Source: BRHc4a sp049323755
GTDB lineage: Bacteria > Bacillota > Desulfotomaculia > Desulfotomaculales > Desulfocucumaceae
Direction: 5' to 3'
DNA length: 64,000 bases
NCBI GenBank assembly: GCA_049323755.1
Contig: JBMOPE010000038.1
Coordinates: 62,001 to 126,000, forward strand
Positions 27,416 through 36,997 of the stretch are shown piece after piece. The notes under the pieces are model-generated. The model did not search any database, was not told the origin of the DNA, and saw nothing but the letters and a program-made list of their open reading frames with translations. Made by a program: the position numbers and the translations under genes. Every line of letters begins with the position of its first letter. The stretch's first letter is position 1.

Positions 27416-28699
27416 TCAGTACGCCTGCTCCAAAACCAGTGTCTGCTCCCTTCCGGGCCCAACACCTATGAGGGCAATGGGAACACCGGAAAGCTCGCTT
27501 ATCCTGTTCAGGTATTTCCGGGCATTGACCGGCAGATCCTCAAACTTTCTGATCGCAGTTATATCTTCTCTCCAGCCTGGCATTTCTTCATATACCGGCT
27601 GGCACTGGGCCAATATCTTTAAAGTGGCAGGGAATTCAGAAATGCTTTCCCCTTTATAGCTGTAGCCAGTACATACCTTTATCTTTTCCAGGCCTGTCAT
27701 AACATCCAGCTTGGTAATGGCAAGGTAGTCAAGTCCGTTAATTCTTGCCGCGTACCTGGCAATAACAGCGTCATACCATCCGCACCTGCGGGGCCTTCCG
27801 GTGGTCGTTCCGAACTCATGGCCTCTTTCACGCAGGTATTCTCCGGTGCCGTCATTCAGCTCCGTGGGGAACGGACCCTCACCAACCCTTGTTATGTACG
27901 CCTTGGCTACTCCGATAACCTTGTTTATCTTTGTGGGTCCCACTCCGGCCCCAAGGCAGGCCCCGGCAGCAACAGGGCTGGAAGAAGTGACATAGGGATA
28001 TGTTCCATGGTCTATATCCAGCAGTGTTCCCTGGGCGCCTTCAAAGAGTATGTTTTTTCCCTCTTTAATTGCTTCATCTACCGTGACGGAAACGTCTTCA
28101 ACAAAGCCCGAAAGCCTCTCCCCAAACTTAACATATGTATTGTATACTTCGTCGAAGCCAAACCCCTCAGCACCATATACCTTGACTAAAAGCTCATTCT
28201 TTACCTCCAGTGAAGCCTTAAGCCTGTCTGAAAAGCTTTCGGGGTCAACCAGGTCTGCTATCCTTATTCCGGTCCTTGAGGATTTGTCTGAATAAGCGGG
28301 ACCTATTCCCCGTCCGGTGGTACCTATTTTATTAGCTCCCCGGCGCTCTTCGTCACAGGCGTCCAGCCTCCGGTGATACGGCATTATTACATGGGTTCTG
28401 GGGCTAATCCTGAGATTCTTAACGCTAATGCCCTTTGCTACCAGCCCGTCGATCTCGCCCAAGAAAACCTCCGGGTCCAGCACCACACCGTTCCCTATGA
28501 GGCATAACTTTTCGGAATATAATATGCCTGAGGGAATAAGGTGCAGCTTAAATTCCTTACCGTCCGCCACAACTGTGTGTCCGGCGTTGTTACCACCCTG
28601 GTACCTTACAACTAAATCCGCATCCTTGGCAAGAAAATCGGTAACCTTGCCCTTACCTTCGTCACCCCACTGGGCGCCTATGACGACTATGGCTGACAT
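27416..28699 (-). CDS. purA: adenylosuccinate synthetase
   Basis: 427 residues from the ATG at 28699, which follows AGGAGGTATTGTG; an upstream in-frame extension runs into a repeat and is not coding. The GTP-binding loop GAQWGDEGKGKV, the IMP-binding GTTGRGIGPAYSDK and the RPRRCGWYDA segments are intact. It converts IMP and aspartate to adenylosuccinate with GTP, the first AMP-specific step. The gene lies near dnaB as in many Firmicutes. Confidence 0.97.
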   Translation of the reverse strand: MSAIVVIGAQWGDEGKGKVTDFLAKDADLVVRYQGGNNAGHTVVADGKEFKLHLIPSGILYSEKLCLIGNGVVLDPEVFLGEIDGLVAKGISVKNLRISPRTHVIMPYHRRLDACDEERRGANKIGTTGRGIGPAYSDKSSRTGIRIADLVDPESFSDRLKASLEVKNELLVKVYGAEGFGFDEVYNTYVKFGERLSGFVEDVSVTVDEAIKEGKNILFEGAQGTLLDIDHGTYPYVTSSSPVAAGACLGAGVGPTKINKVIGVAKAYITRVGEGPFPTELNDGTGEYLRERGHEFGTTTGRPRRCGWYDAVIARYAARINGLDYLAITKLDVMTGLEKIKVCTGYSYKGESISEFPATLKILAQCQPVYEEMPGWREDITAIRKFEDLPVNARKYLNRISELSGVPIALIGVGPGREQTLVLEQAY

Positions 28700-28727
28700 C
28701 ACAATACCTCCTAGGCATTTCTTTCCT

Positions 28728-28820
28728 GTCAGAATCCAGAATTCGGAAGTCAGAATCCAGAATGGTTTGGGTAAATCCCGGTCATTCTGAATTCTGAGTT
28801 CTGACATCTGAATTCTGACC
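28728..28820. repeat. CAGAATTC-type inverted iterated element
   Basis: The left arm (28728-28763) and right arm (28783-28819) are built from TCAGAATNCAGAA-like units and are inverted to each other across a 20-base centre. The element lies in the leader region of purA. Confidence 0.8.
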
Positions 28821-28844
28821 CATAAGCATATCTACATAGTTATA

Positions 28845-30245
28845 TTATTCTTTCCCCAATCTTTTAACAATCTCCCTGCCCACCAGAACGCCGGCCGCGG
28901 AGGCCTGGGCAAGTCCCCTGGTAACACCGGCCCCGTCGCCGCTGGCAAAAAGGTTTCTTACCGGTGTTTCAAGGTTGGAGCTTAGTGTTAGCCTTGATGA
29001 ATAGAACTTTACCTCCACCCCGTAAAGAAGGGTATAGCGGGAGTAAACACCCGGCGCAATAGCGTCCAGGGCCTTTAACATTTCCACGATGGCCACAAGG
29101 TGCCGGTACGGAAATACCAGGCTTAAATCTCCCGGAGTAGCCTCATTAAGGGTGGGGACTGTAAGACATTTATTCAGCCTGCTTACCGTGGTTCTCTGGC
29201 CCCCTACCAGGTCACCCAGACGCTGCACAATAACCCCGCCCCCCAGAAGGTTGGCAAGGCTTGAAACATATTTTCCATAGGCTATTGGCTCTTTAAACGG
29301 CTCAGTAAAGGTCTTGCTTACCAGAACCGCAAAGTTGGTATTTCCGGTCTTTTTATAAGCGTGGGAGTGGCCATTTACGGTTACCAGCCCATCGTTGTTT
29401 TCAAGAACAACTTCTCCGTAAGGGTTCATACAAAAAGTCCGGACCTTATCATCAAAGGTCTTGGAGTAATAAATGAACTTGGCCTCATAAAACACCCTGG
29501 TAAGGGGCTCCATTATTTCAGCCGGAAGTTCTACCCTTACTCCAATATCTACCGGATTTACCTCGGTCTTTATATCAAGGTCCCTGGCGAGCCCGGAAAG
29601 CCATTCCGCGCCTTCCCTGCCGGGGGCCAGAACTACATGCTTTCCATATATCTTCTCATCACCCGAAACTGTTATTCCTGATACAGCACCCTGTTCTCCC
29701 TTTAAAACACCCTCAACCCTGCAGTCAGTGCGAACTTCAACACCGCTGGCAACCAGATATTCCTTCATCTGGCGCAGAATCTCCATGCAGCGTCCTGTCC
29801 CCAGGTGCCTTATGGGAACCGGAATGAGCTTAAGCTCGGCATTTGTGGCCTTTCTCTTAAAATCCTGAATTTCTTCCTGGTGCTCAAGGCCGAACAATAC
29901 TTTGGGCGCGCCAAATTCAAGATAAATATTGTCCACATAATCTATCATGCTGGCCAGAGCCGGCTCACCTATATAGAGCTCCAGGCTGCCCCCAATATCT
30001 GTGGAAAGGGTCAGCTTACCATCGCTGTATGCGCCGGCCCCACCCCACCCGCAGACAATTGAGCAGGGATTGCAGTTATAGCATTTGATATTCTTTTCCT
30101 TTGAGGGGCAAACCCTCTTTTCAATATCTCTGCCCTTTTCCACTATTAATATTTTGGTGTTTTTTCTTTTTTTAATAAGCTCAATGGCTGTAAAAATTCC
30201 AGCCGGCCCCGCACCCACAATAATCACATCATACACTGCGGTCAA
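28845..30245 (-). CDS. COG2509-family FAD-dependent dehydrogenase
   Basis: 466 residues. FAD loop VGAGPAGIFTAIEL at the N-terminus, then a Cys-rich segment (CPSKEKNIKCYNCNPCSIVCGWGGAG, residues about 46-71; five Cys that could bind a metal or cluster), GGQRTTVSRL and the closing SGDGAGVTRGLAQASAAG. The family is widespread and uncharacterised, thought to be an oxidoreductase for unknown substrates. TTG start with GAGGTG upstream. Confidence 0.87.
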   Translation of the reverse strand: MTAVYDVIIVGAGPAGIFTAIELIKKRKNTKILIVEKGRDIEKRVCPSKEKNIKCYNCNPCSIVCGWGGAGAYSDGKLTLSTDIGGSLELYIGEPALASMIDYVDNIYLEFGAPKVLFGLEHQEEIQDFKRKATNAELKLIPVPIRHLGTGRCMEILRQMKEYLVASGVEVRTDCRVEGVLKGEQGAVSGITVSGDEKIYGKHVVLAPGREGAEWLSGLARDLDIKTEVNPVDIGVRVELPAEIMEPLTRVFYEAKFIYYSKTFDDKVRTFCMNPYGEVVLENNDGLVTVNGHSHAYKKTGNTNFAVLVSKTFTEPFKEPIAYGKYVSSLANLLGGGVIVQRLGDLVGGQRTTVSRLNKCLTVPTLNEATPGDLSLVFPYRHLVAIVEMLKALDAIAPGVYSRYTLLYGVEVKFYSSRLTLSSNLETPVRNLFASGDGAGVTRGLAQASAAGVLVGREIVKRLGKE

Positions 30246-30311
30246 AACTATTCACCTCATTAAAGTTGCAATATATTTTGACTGTCTGGTACAAATGATA
30301 TCCAGACACAC

Positions 30312-30352
30312 AAAAAAACCTCAAATGCCACCGGCATACCGGGACCTTTGAG
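30312..30352 (-). terminator. rho-independent terminator/attenuator
   Basis: CTCAAA and TTTGAG close a stem containing CCGG-CATA-CCGG; minus-strand T7 follows. No upstream coding gene on this strand requires it. Confidence 0.8.
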
Positions 30353-30400
30353 TTTAAACAATTATTTTTATTAAGCTAGTCATTTATTGATATCCAAACA
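30312..30400 (-). ncRNA. candidate short leader RNA or sRNA
   Basis: A minus-strand TTGACA-17-TAAACT promoter is followed about 50 bases later by a hairpin and T7. Transcription should give an RNA of roughly 88 nt ending about 67 bases before the flavoprotein gene. It could be an attenuator for that gene or an independent RNA; no known riboswitch core was recognised. Confidence 0.4.
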
Positions 30401-30405
30401 TTTAA

Positions 30406-30434
30406 AGTTTAACAGAGAGCAACCAATGTGTCAA
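30406..30434 (-). promoter_or_regulatory. sigma-A-type promoter on the minus strand
   Basis: TTGACA (30434-30429), a 17-bp spacer and TAAACT (30411-30406). Confidence 0.6.
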
Positions 30435-30700
30435 CTCCCTTCACATGGAAACCTTTTCCCTTTCAGACTCTTATATTGGTCTTTCGTACTTATATATCCC
30501 TTTTATAGCCATTGCTATTGGCAAATCAGTGTATTCACTGGGATTATATGCTGAACAGGCCAACAGGGCCGGGTAGCATGATACCACGTCCCGAACCTGA
30601 TAATATTACATAATATGGTAGCATTATTTTTTCATAATACATATTATGGCAGTGAGAAGAAATGCGCAAAAACAAAAAATATGCCAAAAAGGAGCATCTT

Positions 30701-31546
30701 ATGAAGAAGTGTATGGTTTTTGGAAATTGCCAGATTTCACTTATTACCAGATATCTTTTATTATCCAAAACTTTCTCATCTTATTATCAAATTATTGATG
30801 TGCCCCCGGTTTTCCTGTGTGATCAAAAAGGATTAAATAGAGATGATGTTAAAAAATGCAATTTATTCATTTATCAAAAAATAGGTGATGCCTTTGGCAA
30901 AAATTTGTCCACAGATTACTTACTAAATTGCTTGCCTGACACATGTCAGACAATATCATTTACCAACACTTACTTTACCGGCTATCATCCAGAGTATGTT
31001 CATAATGAGGTGCATAGACCAGATCCTCGCTATAATCCACTACCCAATGGAAAATTTCCCTATGGAGACAAAAACATAATAAATCTGTTAAAAGAAGGTA
31101 AAAGCAAAAATGAAATTGCTGAAATACTATGGGATGATAATTTTTATTCTTATGAAGAGGTAAAAGCCAATCTGGACATGACCTTGGACGATTTGAACAA
31201 AAGAGAGGAAGACCTGGATGTCAAAGCGGCCGATTTTATTCGAAAAAACTATCGGGAGAATCGCCTGTTTTATACAATAAACCATCCCACTTATTTGGTT
31301 ACCAGGCATGTCGCTATGGGTATCCTGAGGAAAATGGGTCTTCCTGAATGGGAAATTTCGGCCATTGTGGATGACCCTTTTAAAGGCCACCTGCATGTCC
31401 CTTATTACCCCAGTGTTATAAAGCATCTGCAGCTTTCATTTATTGATAAAAACCACCGGTATTCTTTATATTATGATCTGGATAAAACCTTGGTAACCTT
31501 CAAAGAGTATATTTATAAATATGTCGACTACGTGACGGGTGTTTGA
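30701..31546 (+). CDS. WcbI-like polysaccharide-modifying protein
   Basis: 281 residues from the ATG at 30701, which has AAGGAG nine bases upstream; an earlier ATG at 30662 lacks one. CMVFGNCQ at the N-terminus is the family hallmark (WcbI fold, related to SGNH-type esterases and acetyltransferases in capsule loci); later NHPTYLVTRHVAMG supplies a plausible His. Codon use is AT-rich relative to neighbours and it sits alone among housekeeping genes, so horizontal arrival is possible. The role is inferred to be decoration of a surface glycan. Confidence 0.75.
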   Translation: MKKCMVFGNCQISLITRYLLLSKTFSSYYQIIDVPPVFLCDQKGLNRDDVKKCNLFIYQKIGDAFGKNLSTDYLLNCLPDTCQTISFTNTYFTGYHPEYVHNEVHRPDPRYNPLPNGKFPYGDKNIINLLKEGKSKNEIAEILWDDNFYSYEEVKANLDMTLDDLNKREEDLDVKAADFIRKNYRENRLFYTINHPTYLVTRHVAMGILRKMGLPEWEISAIVDDPFKGHLHVPYYPSVIKHLQLSFIDKNHRYSLYYDLDKTLVTFKEYIYKYVDYVTGV

Positions 31547-31574
31547 CAGGGGATTTAGCATATATTCTCCGGTT

Positions 31575-32903
31575 TTATTCCTCAACATCCCTGGCAAGAT
31601 TCATAAACCGGGTATATTCCGATAAAAAGGCCAGTTCCACTGAACCGGTGGGGCCGTTTCTCTGCTTGGCCACAATTATTTCAGCAATGCTTTTCTTTTC
31701 GGTATCAGGCTTGTAATACTCTTCCCTGTATATAAACATTACCACGTCGGCGTCCTGCTCAATGCTCCCGCTCTCACGCAGATCGGACATTATCGGCCTT
31801 TTCTTGTCCCTCTGCTCTACAGACCGGCTCAGCTGAGCCAGCGCTATTACAGGGACTTCAAGGTCCTTGGCGAGAGCTTTGAGAGATCTGGATATGTCCG
31901 CTATTTCCTGCTGGCGGTTTTCCGTCCTGGAGGAGCCCTGCATAAGCTGCAGGTAGTCGATTATAATAAGCCCCAGTCCTTTTTCAGCCTTTAACCTTCT
32001 GGCCTTTGCCCTTACCTGCCTCACGGAAAGCCCCGGAGAGTCGTCTATAAAAAGCGGTGTTTTGGTAAGCTTGGCTGCGGCCTCAGCCAGTTTGTTCCAG
32101 TCCATGTCGCTTAAGTTACCGCTGCGGACCTTTTGCAAGTCCACCATTGCCTCAGCGCAAAGCACCCTTTGAACAAGTTGGGCCCTTGACATTTCAAGGC
32201 TGAATATCGCTGTTGGTATTCCACTGTTCAATGCTGCCTGGTGGGCCACCGTCAGGCCGAAACTTGTTTTTCCCATGGCAGGCCTGGCTGCCACAATAAG
32301 GAGATCCCCGCTCTGCATTCCGCACAAAATTCTGTCAAGGTCTGAAAAGCCGGTAAGAATCCCGGATATTTTACCCTTATTCCTGTACCTGTCCTCGATA
32401 ATCCTAAATATTTCCACAAGTATTTTGTCAATAGGAGTAAAGCCTGCGGAGGATCTCCTTGAGCTCAGCTGAAGAAGCATGTTTTCAGCCTCGTCAATCA
32501 GCTTCTCGGCATCTTCCCCGGCCTCATAGCCCATACCGGCAATACGTGTGGCCATTGATATAAGACTGCGCAGCAGAGATTTTTCCTCAATTATCCTGGC
32601 ATAATACTCGACATTGGCGGCTGTTGCCACCATTCCGGCCAGGGATGCCACGTATGTGGCCCCCCCCACCTTATCCAGGTTCCCCTGCTGCCTCAGTAAA
32701 TCGGTAATGGTAACCAGGTCCGGGGGAACCCCGGCCTCGTCCAGGTGAAGAAAAGCCCTGTATATAAGCCGGTGGCTTTCAAGGTAAAAGTCCTCAGGTT
32801 TTAAAAACCTGGACACCCTGTACAGAGAATCTCTTTCCACAAACAGGGCGCCCAGCACTGACTGCTCAGCATCAATATTCTGTGGGGGAGCCTTATCAAT
32901 CAA
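31575..32903 (-). CDS. dnaB: replicative DNA helicase
   Basis: 442 residues. N-terminal primase-binding domain (PPQNIDAEQSVLGA at the start), a linker, then the RecA-like motor with Walker A ARPAMGKTS, LEMSRAQLVQR, DYLQLM and the arginine-containing LRESGSIEQDADVV. It unwinds DNA at the fork as a hexamer. GGGAG followed eight bases later by TTG (32903) suits initiation; GTG at 32912 overlaps that site. No intein. Follows lonC as in other spore-forming Peptococcaceae. Confidence 0.96.
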   Translation of the reverse strand: MIDKAPPQNIDAEQSVLGALFVERDSLYRVSRFLKPEDFYLESHRLIYRAFLHLDEAGVPPDLVTITDLLRQQGNLDKVGGATYVASLAGMVATAANVEYYARIIEEKSLLRSLISMATRIAGMGYEAGEDAEKLIDEAENMLLQLSSRRSSAGFTPIDKILVEIFRIIEDRYRNKGKISGILTGFSDLDRILCGMQSGDLLIVAARPAMGKTSFGLTVAHQAALNSGIPTAIFSLEMSRAQLVQRVLCAEAMVDLQKVRSGNLSDMDWNKLAEAAAKLTKTPLFIDDSPGLSVRQVRAKARRLKAEKGLGLIIIDYLQLMQGSSRTENRQQEIADISRSLKALAKDLEVPVIALAQLSRSVEQRDKKRPIMSDLRESGSIEQDADVVMFIYREEYYKPDTEKKSIAEIIVAKQRNGPTGSVELAFLSEYTRFMNLARDVEE

Positions 32904-33182
32904 AGTTATCACTCCCTGAAAATTACCACATTATAATTTATACACCCCGGGATACAAATCCTCCTTGAAAAAAAGAGCTTCCCCAATTTTGTAAAATGAT
33001 GTCGCGCAGTGGAATCCCCGGCCAACTTCCCATAATATGGTTATAAAAGCTTGTGCAAAATAACGACATAAAAAAGAGGGCCTTTGGCCCGCATCCTCTC
33101 CGATCCCCAATTCCTAGTTCCCAATTCCCAATTCCGAAATAAAAGCGCCCTATTCGGCGCTTTTATTCAATCACTCTTTTAT
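32904..33182. other. spacer between lonC and dnaB
   Basis: Holds a GAGGGCC-TTT-GGCCC hairpin (33075-33092), a CCCAATTC iteron array (33103-33137) and the lonC terminator; no gene. Confidence 0.55.
33138..33167 (-). terminator. terminator of lonC
   Basis: A 12-bp perfect stem AATAAAAGCGCC / GGCGCTTTTATT, 16 bases after the stop; T-rich on both sides. Confidence 0.8.
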
Positions 33183-35114
33183 TCAGTTAATAAGCTGGGG
33201 CTTATTGCTGAATACCACCTGCATTATTTCTTCAACCGTTATTACCGGGGTTACAGTTATCCCTTTAAGATCCTGGGGCACATCCTTGGAATTTTCCCCG
33301 GGAACCATGACCCTTTTAATTCCGGCCTGCCTGGCCCCGTATATCTTTTCGGGTATTCCCCCCACGGCCTTCACCTTGCCCTGAATGGAAAGCTCTCCGG
33401 TGACAGCTATATTCTGGGGAATGGGCTTATTTTGAATGGCGCTTAACATGGCCAGGAATATGGCTACTCCTGCCGATGGGCCGTCAATTCTCCCTCCGCC
33501 CACAATGTTGATATGAACATCATAGTTGTTAAGATCTTCACCGGTTACTCTTCTGAATACCGATGCGGCATTGAACACCGAGTCCTTGGCCATGCTGCCC
33601 GCAGTGTCATTGAATCTTATCCCGCCCTTACCCTTTCCACGGGCAGGAAAAGAAACCGCCTCTATTTCAAGCACCGATCCCAGAAAACCATGTACCCCCA
33701 GGCCGAAAATTTTCCCCACCTCACTGGTGTCGCTGGCCTTTCTTAAAACATATGGGGACAGCCGGCTGGACTGAATCACTTCGTAGACATCCTCGGAGGT
33801 AATAACTATCTCACCGGATTCACCGGGCTTCCGGCAGGCCAGTCCAAATGCATCGGACAATATATTTACCGCCTTGCGTCCTTCAATAGTATACTGGCCT
33901 ATTACATCAGCAACGCTTTCATCCATGGTTACACCCAGTTTCTTTGCGGCCTGGATAACTATTATTTTAATATCCGATGGAGTTAGTGGCTCAAAATAGA
34001 CCTCGGCACACCGTGATCTAATAGCCGGACTTATTTCCTCAGGGTCCCTTGTTGTGGCCCCAATCAGTATGAAATCGGCAGGAGCCCCATCTTCAAACAG
34101 CTTCTTAACATACTGGGGAACACTGGAATCGTGCGGGTCATAGTAAGCAGAGCTGAAGAAAACCCTTTTATCCTCAAGCACTTTCAGGAGCTTGTTTTGA
34201 AGTATGGGGTCCATTTCCCCTATTTCATCAATAAAAAGTACTCCCCCGTGAGCATCTGTCACCAGCCCCGGCTTTGGCTCCGGAATCCCCCCGTCAGCCA
34301 GGTCTTTGCGCGCCCCCTGGTAAATTGGGTCATGCACCGATCCCAGAAGGGGGTTGGTTACCTCCCTGGGGTCCCAGCGAAGGGTTGTCCCATTGACCTC
34401 TACAAAGGGAGCTTCGCTTGCAAAGGGACTCCCATCCAGCTGCCTGGCCATTTCCAGGGCAAGCCTTGCCGCAGTTGTCTTACCCACTCCGGGAGGACCA
34501 TACAGGAGAATATGCTGTGGATACGGTGAAGCCAGCTTTGACAACAACGCCTTTATAGGCCTTTCCTGGCCAATTATCTCATCAAAGTTAACAGGCCGCA
34601 GAATATCCATGGCAGACCTTGCCAGGTTCTTTTGTTCCAGCTTTTCCAGCAGTGCAAGCTTTTTGAGAGTTTGCGCGTTTTCTGTCCCGCTGCTTTCTTT
34701 GACTACCTGCATTCTTATTTCTTTGACATAGTCCTCATGACGGGCCTGAAGCTTTTCATTCACTTTTCTTTCTATTTCGTCCTCTACGGTACGCCTTGCA
34801 ATTATCTCGGCAATTTCGTCCTCAAGCTTCTCGAGTATACCCGGTATTTCCTCGGCTGTGGGAACGGTATCCAGGGTAGGATCCTCAAAAACCAGCTTTT
34901 GAAGGGCTAAAACCTTTTCCTCAATCTTATCCGACCTCATTAGCTGCAGGGCGTTTAATTTACCTGCCCTTAGAACCAGCTTGTCGGGCCCGTACAGATT
35001 TGATACAAGGCCATACAGCGCATTGATCTGCTTGGCAAGTCGAACCTGGCCCGGAAAGCTGTCCCCCGGGCTGTTTTTAATGCTGCCTTTTATCTTTTCC
35101 AGGAACACCTTCAC
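33183..35114 (-). CDS. lonC: LonC-type ATP-dependent protease
   Basis: 643 residues, no LAN substrate domain of classical Lon. Residues about 1-170 are a helical N-terminal region; the AAA module has Walker A GPPGVGKTTAAR and Walker B VLFIDEIGEMD, and the C-terminal protease has the Ser-Lys dyad in DGPSAGVAIF and GKVKAVGG. It matches the sporulation-associated Lon family (LonC) that lies beside rplI and dnaB in this group of Firmicutes. GTG start after AAGGAG. Confidence 0.92.
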   Translation of the reverse strand: MKVFLEKIKGSIKNSPGDSFPGQVRLAKQINALYGLVSNLYGPDKLVLRAGKLNALQLMRSDKIEEKVLALQKLVFEDPTLDTVPTAEEIPGILEKLEDEIAEIIARRTVEDEIERKVNEKLQARHEDYVKEIRMQVVKESSGTENAQTLKKLALLEKLEQKNLARSAMDILRPVNFDEIIGQERPIKALLSKLASPYPQHILLYGPPGVGKTTAARLALEMARQLDGSPFASEAPFVEVNGTTLRWDPREVTNPLLGSVHDPIYQGARKDLADGGIPEPKPGLVTDAHGGVLFIDEIGEMDPILQNKLLKVLEDKRVFFSSAYYDPHDSSVPQYVKKLFEDGAPADFILIGATTRDPEEISPAIRSRCAEVYFEPLTPSDIKIIVIQAAKKLGVTMDESVADVIGQYTIEGRKAVNILSDAFGLACRKPGESGEIVITSEDVYEVIQSSRLSPYVLRKASDTSEVGKIFGLGVHGFLGSVLEIEAVSFPARGKGKGGIRFNDTAGSMAKDSVFNAASVFRRVTGEDLNNYDVHINIVGGGRIDGPSAGVAIFLAMLSAIQNKPIPQNIAVTGELSIQGKVKAVGGIPEKIYGARQAGIKRVMVPGENSKDVPQDLKGITVTPVITVEEIMQVVFSNKPQLIN

Positions 35115-35236
35115 AGCTATAACTCCTTTCCGCTAAAAAACCTGGAAACCATGGCTCATTGACGGAAAACAAAAATACAGTACATTTTACTTAACATTTA
35201 TACTCCCGGGACACCTTACAAGTAAAGCGGTAAAAT

Positions 35237-35683
35237 TTATTCACCCTGCACAATTACTTCAATATTTACCTGCACAGCGGGGTGAAGCCTTATGTTAACC
35301 GGGTATTTGCCCGCAGCCTTGATGGGTTCTTTAAGTCCAATTTTCTTTTTGTCAATCTCGATTCCGTGCTGGCTGGCAAGACCTTCCGATATATCCTTGT
35401 TGTTTACCGCTCCGAAGAGCTTTCCACCCTCACCAACCTTTGTTTTAATAACCAGTTTTATTTCTTCCATGCGTGAGGCCAGAAGGCGGGCGGATTCCTC
35501 TTCCTTTTCCTTCTTCCTGTCCTGGGCGGCTTTCTGCTGAGAAAGCTCCTTAAGCTTACTTTCAGAAGCCTCCACTGCCAGGTTTCTGGGAATAAGAAAG
35601 TTTCTTGCGTACCCTTCGGCGACATTGATAACATCACCTTTCTTACCCTGCCCCTTAACGTCTACTAGAAGAACAACCTTCAT
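35237..35683 (-). CDS. rplI: 50S ribosomal protein L9
   Basis: 148 residues: N-terminal 23S-rRNA-binding domain with KGQGKKGDVINVAEGYARNFLIP, the long connecting helix and the C-terminal domain (KTKVGEGGKLFGAVNNKDI). The ATG overlaps the upstream yybS stop codon (ATGA), implying translational coupling. Confidence 0.97.
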   Translation of the reverse strand: MKVVLLVDVKGQGKKGDVINVAEGYARNFLIPRNLAVEASESKLKELSQQKAAQDRKKEKEEESARLLASRMEEIKLVIKTKVGEGGKLFGAVNNKDISEGLASQHGIEIDKKKIGLKEPIKAAGKYPVNIRLHPAVQVNIEVIVQGE

Positions 35684-36675
35684 TTAACATCGTCCTCCTC
35701 CGGTTTTCGGCCATCCGAAGATAACCGGCGAATATTAAATATTGAGTCTGTGAGCCCCAGAGTGATCAAAGCGATCACCGTAATGTGCGCTAAAATAACC
35801 AGCCCAGCTATAAATGCAGCCTTGACAGGCCAGGAAATTTTCCATTTATTAAAGTAAAAGGCTGCTACCGATGCCCCCAGAACAGTCAGAACAAAACCGG
35901 TAACCCATAGAATAATTTGACCGGCATGCTTCAGTCCGCTGGTTTGGGCCTGATCCCCCATAAGTATAAAGGACAGCCCCGCAATTACTCCCCATATGAC
36001 AAACCAGGGAAGTTTCCACCTGGAAAAAGGAATTGCCGCAGGTACGGTCAGCCCCAGCCGGGCCATTGCAAGGCGGGTTAATGAATAATTTATAAAGGAG
36101 GCTACCATTACCCAGATAATTATAGAAGATGTTGCAATAACAGGCCATATGGCCTCCATTTGGGTTACAAGCATCTCCATATCCCTTACCCTTGCCGGAT
36201 CCATGCCCTCCCTGCCGCCCAGGGCCATTGCATCATTTTTTACCTGATCGAAAACAGCCCGGTCCAGATCATCCAGAACAAAAGGATTTGAGCCGGTTGT
36301 TAAAAATACCAGCGCAAGCATTGCCACAGCAATAAAAACTGCAAAGGCAACCGTTGTTACAATTGCCCTTCCGGACGGCACATGATTTTTAAAAAGCAGT
36401 CCCAGCAAAATGCCCATTGCTCCGGCCTGTATAACTAAAGAAAAGGCTACCTGTAAGCCGGACGCCAGGTAAAGAATAAAGAACGACATTACAAGGGACG
36501 CCAGGCCGTACCGGGTGTCCAGTTTCCTGACCAGAATGGCCAGGGGGACCGGAATAATAAGAAAAGCCAGTATTGAAATAATCGGCAGATAAATTGCTGC
36601 CAGGGCCGGGATAAGAAAGGCGGCGGACAGAATAATGAAATCTTTTACCCTGTTGCTACTTAGGTCCAAGATCAA
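35680..36675 (-). CDS. yybS: YybS-family (DUF2232) membrane protein
   Basis: 331 residues with about 8 helices, a LDTRYGLASLVMSFFILYL segment and a FSRWKLPWFVIWG loop typical of DUF2232. Conserved upstream of rplI in many Firmicutes; resembles S-components of ECF transporters, but the function is not established. TTG start preceded by AGGTG. Confidence 0.88.
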   Translation of the reverse strand: MILDLSSNRVKDFIILSAAFLIPALAAIYLPIISILAFLIIPVPLAILVRKLDTRYGLASLVMSFFILYLASGLQVAFSLVIQAGAMGILLGLLFKNHVPSGRAIVTTVAFAVFIAVAMLALVFLTTGSNPFVLDDLDRAVFDQVKNDAMALGGREGMDPARVRDMEMLVTQMEAIWPVIATSSIIIWVMVASFINYSLTRLAMARLGLTVPAAIPFSRWKLPWFVIWGVIAGLSFILMGDQAQTSGLKHAGQIILWVTGFVLTVLGASVAAFYFNKWKISWPVKAAFIAGLVILAHITVIALITLGLTDSIFNIRRLSSDGRKPEEDDVK

Positions 36676-36679
36676 GGAA

Positions 36680-36997
36680 TCACCTCTTCCTGTCTACCAG
36701 ATAGGCTAAAAGCAGAGAAAGATCCCCGTACCATTTTTCAACTTCGTGAGAATCCTCTATCCCCTTTCTTAGCTTTGCCTCAACTGCCACATCTATTTTG
36801 GAAAAATTATACCCCAGCCTGCGCCCTAGCACATAACAGGTTACAATTATGCCTGAAAGGGCGTCCAGCAGCCTTTCTTCACTGCCACGGAGCATTCCTT
36901 TGTAAAGAGCTGATATTGACGATAAAAGGTCGGCCTTAAGCCAGTCCACCACGCGGATGTTTTTGGCTATATCGGGCTCATTGGTGCCTGGATACAT
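36680..36997 (-). CDS. MazG-like protein
   Basis: 105 residues, all-helical, with WLKADLLSSISALYKGML and GIEDSHEVEKWYGDL, as in the short MazG-like family found next to yybS-rplI in spore formers. MazG proteins hydrolyse nucleoside triphosphates, but the acidic E-x-x-E-D metal set is only partly present here, so activity is doubtful. ATG after GGAGGGG. Confidence 0.75.
   Translation of the reverse strand: MYPGTNEPDIAKNIRVVDWLKADLLSSISALYKGMLRGSEERLLDALSGIIVTCYVLGRRLGYNFSKIDVAVEAKLRKGIEDSHEVEKWYGDLSLLLAYLVDRKR

Larger units (their letters stand above)
30246..30700. other. 455-bp spacer with a short promoter-terminator unit
   Basis: AT-rich, no gene. It carries the minus-strand promoter and terminator listed next, and the leader of the WcbI-like gene on the plus strand. 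Confidence 0.5.

Noticed and set aside
28700..28807. Longer purA reading frame upstream of 28699
   Set aside because: The extension lies in the CAGAATTC repeat and an AGGAGG site sits properly before the ATG at 28699.
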